Shown here one piece after another: positions 63,265-64,000 of a stretch of 64,000 bases of DNA. The notes under the pieces are model-generated. The model was given only the letters and a program-made list of their open reading frames with translations, did not search any database and was not told the origin of the DNA. The stretch is from Flavobacteriales bacterium (GTDB lineage: Bacteria > Bacteroidota > Bacteroidia > Flavobacteriales > Schleiferiaceae), in assembly GCA_017795025.1 (NCBI GenBank), contig CP051243.1:1116001-1180000 (forward strand), in the 5' to 3' direction. The translations under genes were made by a program, and so were the position numbers. The stretch's first letter is position 1, and every line of letters begins with the position of its first letter.

Positions 63265-64000
63265 ATGCTCCAAAAATACCTCCTTACTCTTGGCCTAGTT
63301 TTGAGCTCCCTGAGCATTGGCTTGCAAGCCCAAGATTGTGCCTGGACCCCGGCCGAAGTTACCGCCTCAAGTGGCTTGATTCTGCGTAAAGCACCCGGTA
63401 AAGGCTTTATAAAACTAATTCCCCAAGGAGATACGGTATTATACTGCGCCGATACTACATACGGTACGCTAAGCTATGAAGGCATTGATGGCTTTTGGCG
63501 CAAGCTGAAATACAATGGTGATATTGGCTATTCCTTTGATGGCTTTTTAAAAGTCTTGGTTCAAGGTCCGCCCACCGATAGCTTAGTACAGGCCAGTAAA
63601 AATTTAGTGCGTAAAAGTGATAGCCTTTTGGGCGATGAACAATCGGCCTCGGTAAACGAAAAACAGTCGGTACATAAAAAACTGAAGGGCGATGCTTTTC
63701 AGTTTTTAGTGGAGACCTATAACTACTGTGGACCAGTACAAGAAATTGATTTACAGTTATATTGGTACGGTGTTTTTTTAGATGATGAGATTAATCCAAC
63801 CGGAGTTTTAGAGGTTCGCCCCTTAAACCTTAATATCAGCCTTAGTAAAAATCAAACCGGCGGAACCATGCAGTTTGATGTGCTCACCGATGAAGAAGAG
63901 CGCAGCCTATTCCTCTTTGCAGTATCCGGCTCCTACCCTTATCAAGAAACGCGTCTTGAGGATGTATTACCGATTATTGGTAGTCGTGGAAAACGTCTTT
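63265..64000 (+). CDS. Secreted SH3-like domain protein, cut by window end
   Basis: The frame is open for 245 codons from ATG 63265 to the window edge, so the gene is incomplete at its 3' end. A signal peptide (about 1-23, LTLGLVLSSLSIGLQAQ) is followed by ASSGLILRKAPGKGFIKLIP and GFWRKLKYNGDIGYSFDGFL, an SH3b-like pattern. The remaining part has no recognised domain. Located 15 bp after the WbqC-like gene and likely in the same transcript, possibly with an extra promoter. Confidence 0.75.
   Translation, partial: MLQKYLLTLGLVLSSLSIGLQAQDCAWTPAEVTASSGLILRKAPGKGFIKLIPQGDTVLYCADTTYGTLSYEGIDGFWRKLKYNGDIGYSFDGFLKVLVQGPPTDSLVQASKNLVRKSDSLLGDEQSASVNEKQSVHKKLKGDAFQFLVETYNYCGPVQEIDLQLYWYGVFLDDEINPTGVLEVRPLNLNISLSKNQTGGTMQFDVLTDEEERSLFLFAVSGSYPYQETRLEDVLPIIGSRGKRL

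Overview
The window is chromosomal DNA of a Bacteroidota bacterium, most likely a member of the Flavobacteriales. The evidence is type IX secretion sorting domains on secreted proteases, gliding-motility-type C-terminal domains on two giant surface proteins, a long NusB and a long LepB, and recurrent promoter -7 elements of the form TAnnTTTG, sometimes with a TTTG/CTTG box 20 bp upstream. These are all hallmarks of that phylum. A finer placement is not supported.

Region 1 (1-13126) is AT-rich and accessory. Every gene lies on the minus strand downstream of a tyrosine recombinase (12026-13126). The genes are divided into 13 units by palindromic sites of 50-160 bp. Each unit starts with GTT plus a short motif and ends with the reverse complement of that motif plus AAC. 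This is how a gene cassette of an integron is built: the two cassette ends re-form one folded attC site when circular. A 960-bp unit is present twice with boundaries exactly at the predicted crossover point. A 250-bp unit without a gene is present four times. The recombinase lacks the spacing expected for the IntI-specific insertion, carries an N-terminal extension, and points towards its cassettes. The whole is best described as an integron-like cassette array in a Bacteroidota genome. It is the most interesting content of the window. Cargo includes a TetR/FAD-monooxygenase/4Fe-4S protein unit, an ArsR/AHSA1/DUF1801 unit, and several unknown genes.

Region 2 (13307-40463) is core and surface biology: ribD, a DMT transporter, a YigZ-family protein and a secreted metalloprotease on the plus strand; then a long minus-strand run with yidC, pyrG, a MoxR ATPase, three periplasmic parvulin-type chaperone/isomerases, guaB, two tandem near-identical 1.13-kilo-residue adhesin-like proteins, a nitronate monooxygenase-like enzyme, a subtilase, mnmA and a MORN-type repeat protein.

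Region 3 (40548-54627) holds three glycosyltransferases, the SRP RNA (about 44579-44683), a TPR sensor histidine kinase, a transaldolase-family aldolase, a Sua5-type enzyme, and the conserved cluster nnrD-coaE-YbbR-yajC-DUF1573-nusB plus a leucine/valine-type dehydrogenase.

Region 4 (54721-64000) is plus-strand apart from one FMN reductase: an ABC exporter, a PUR-alpha-like protein, then the tightly packed parA-parB-DUF5683-dapB-lepB-WbqC cluster and a gene cut by the window end.
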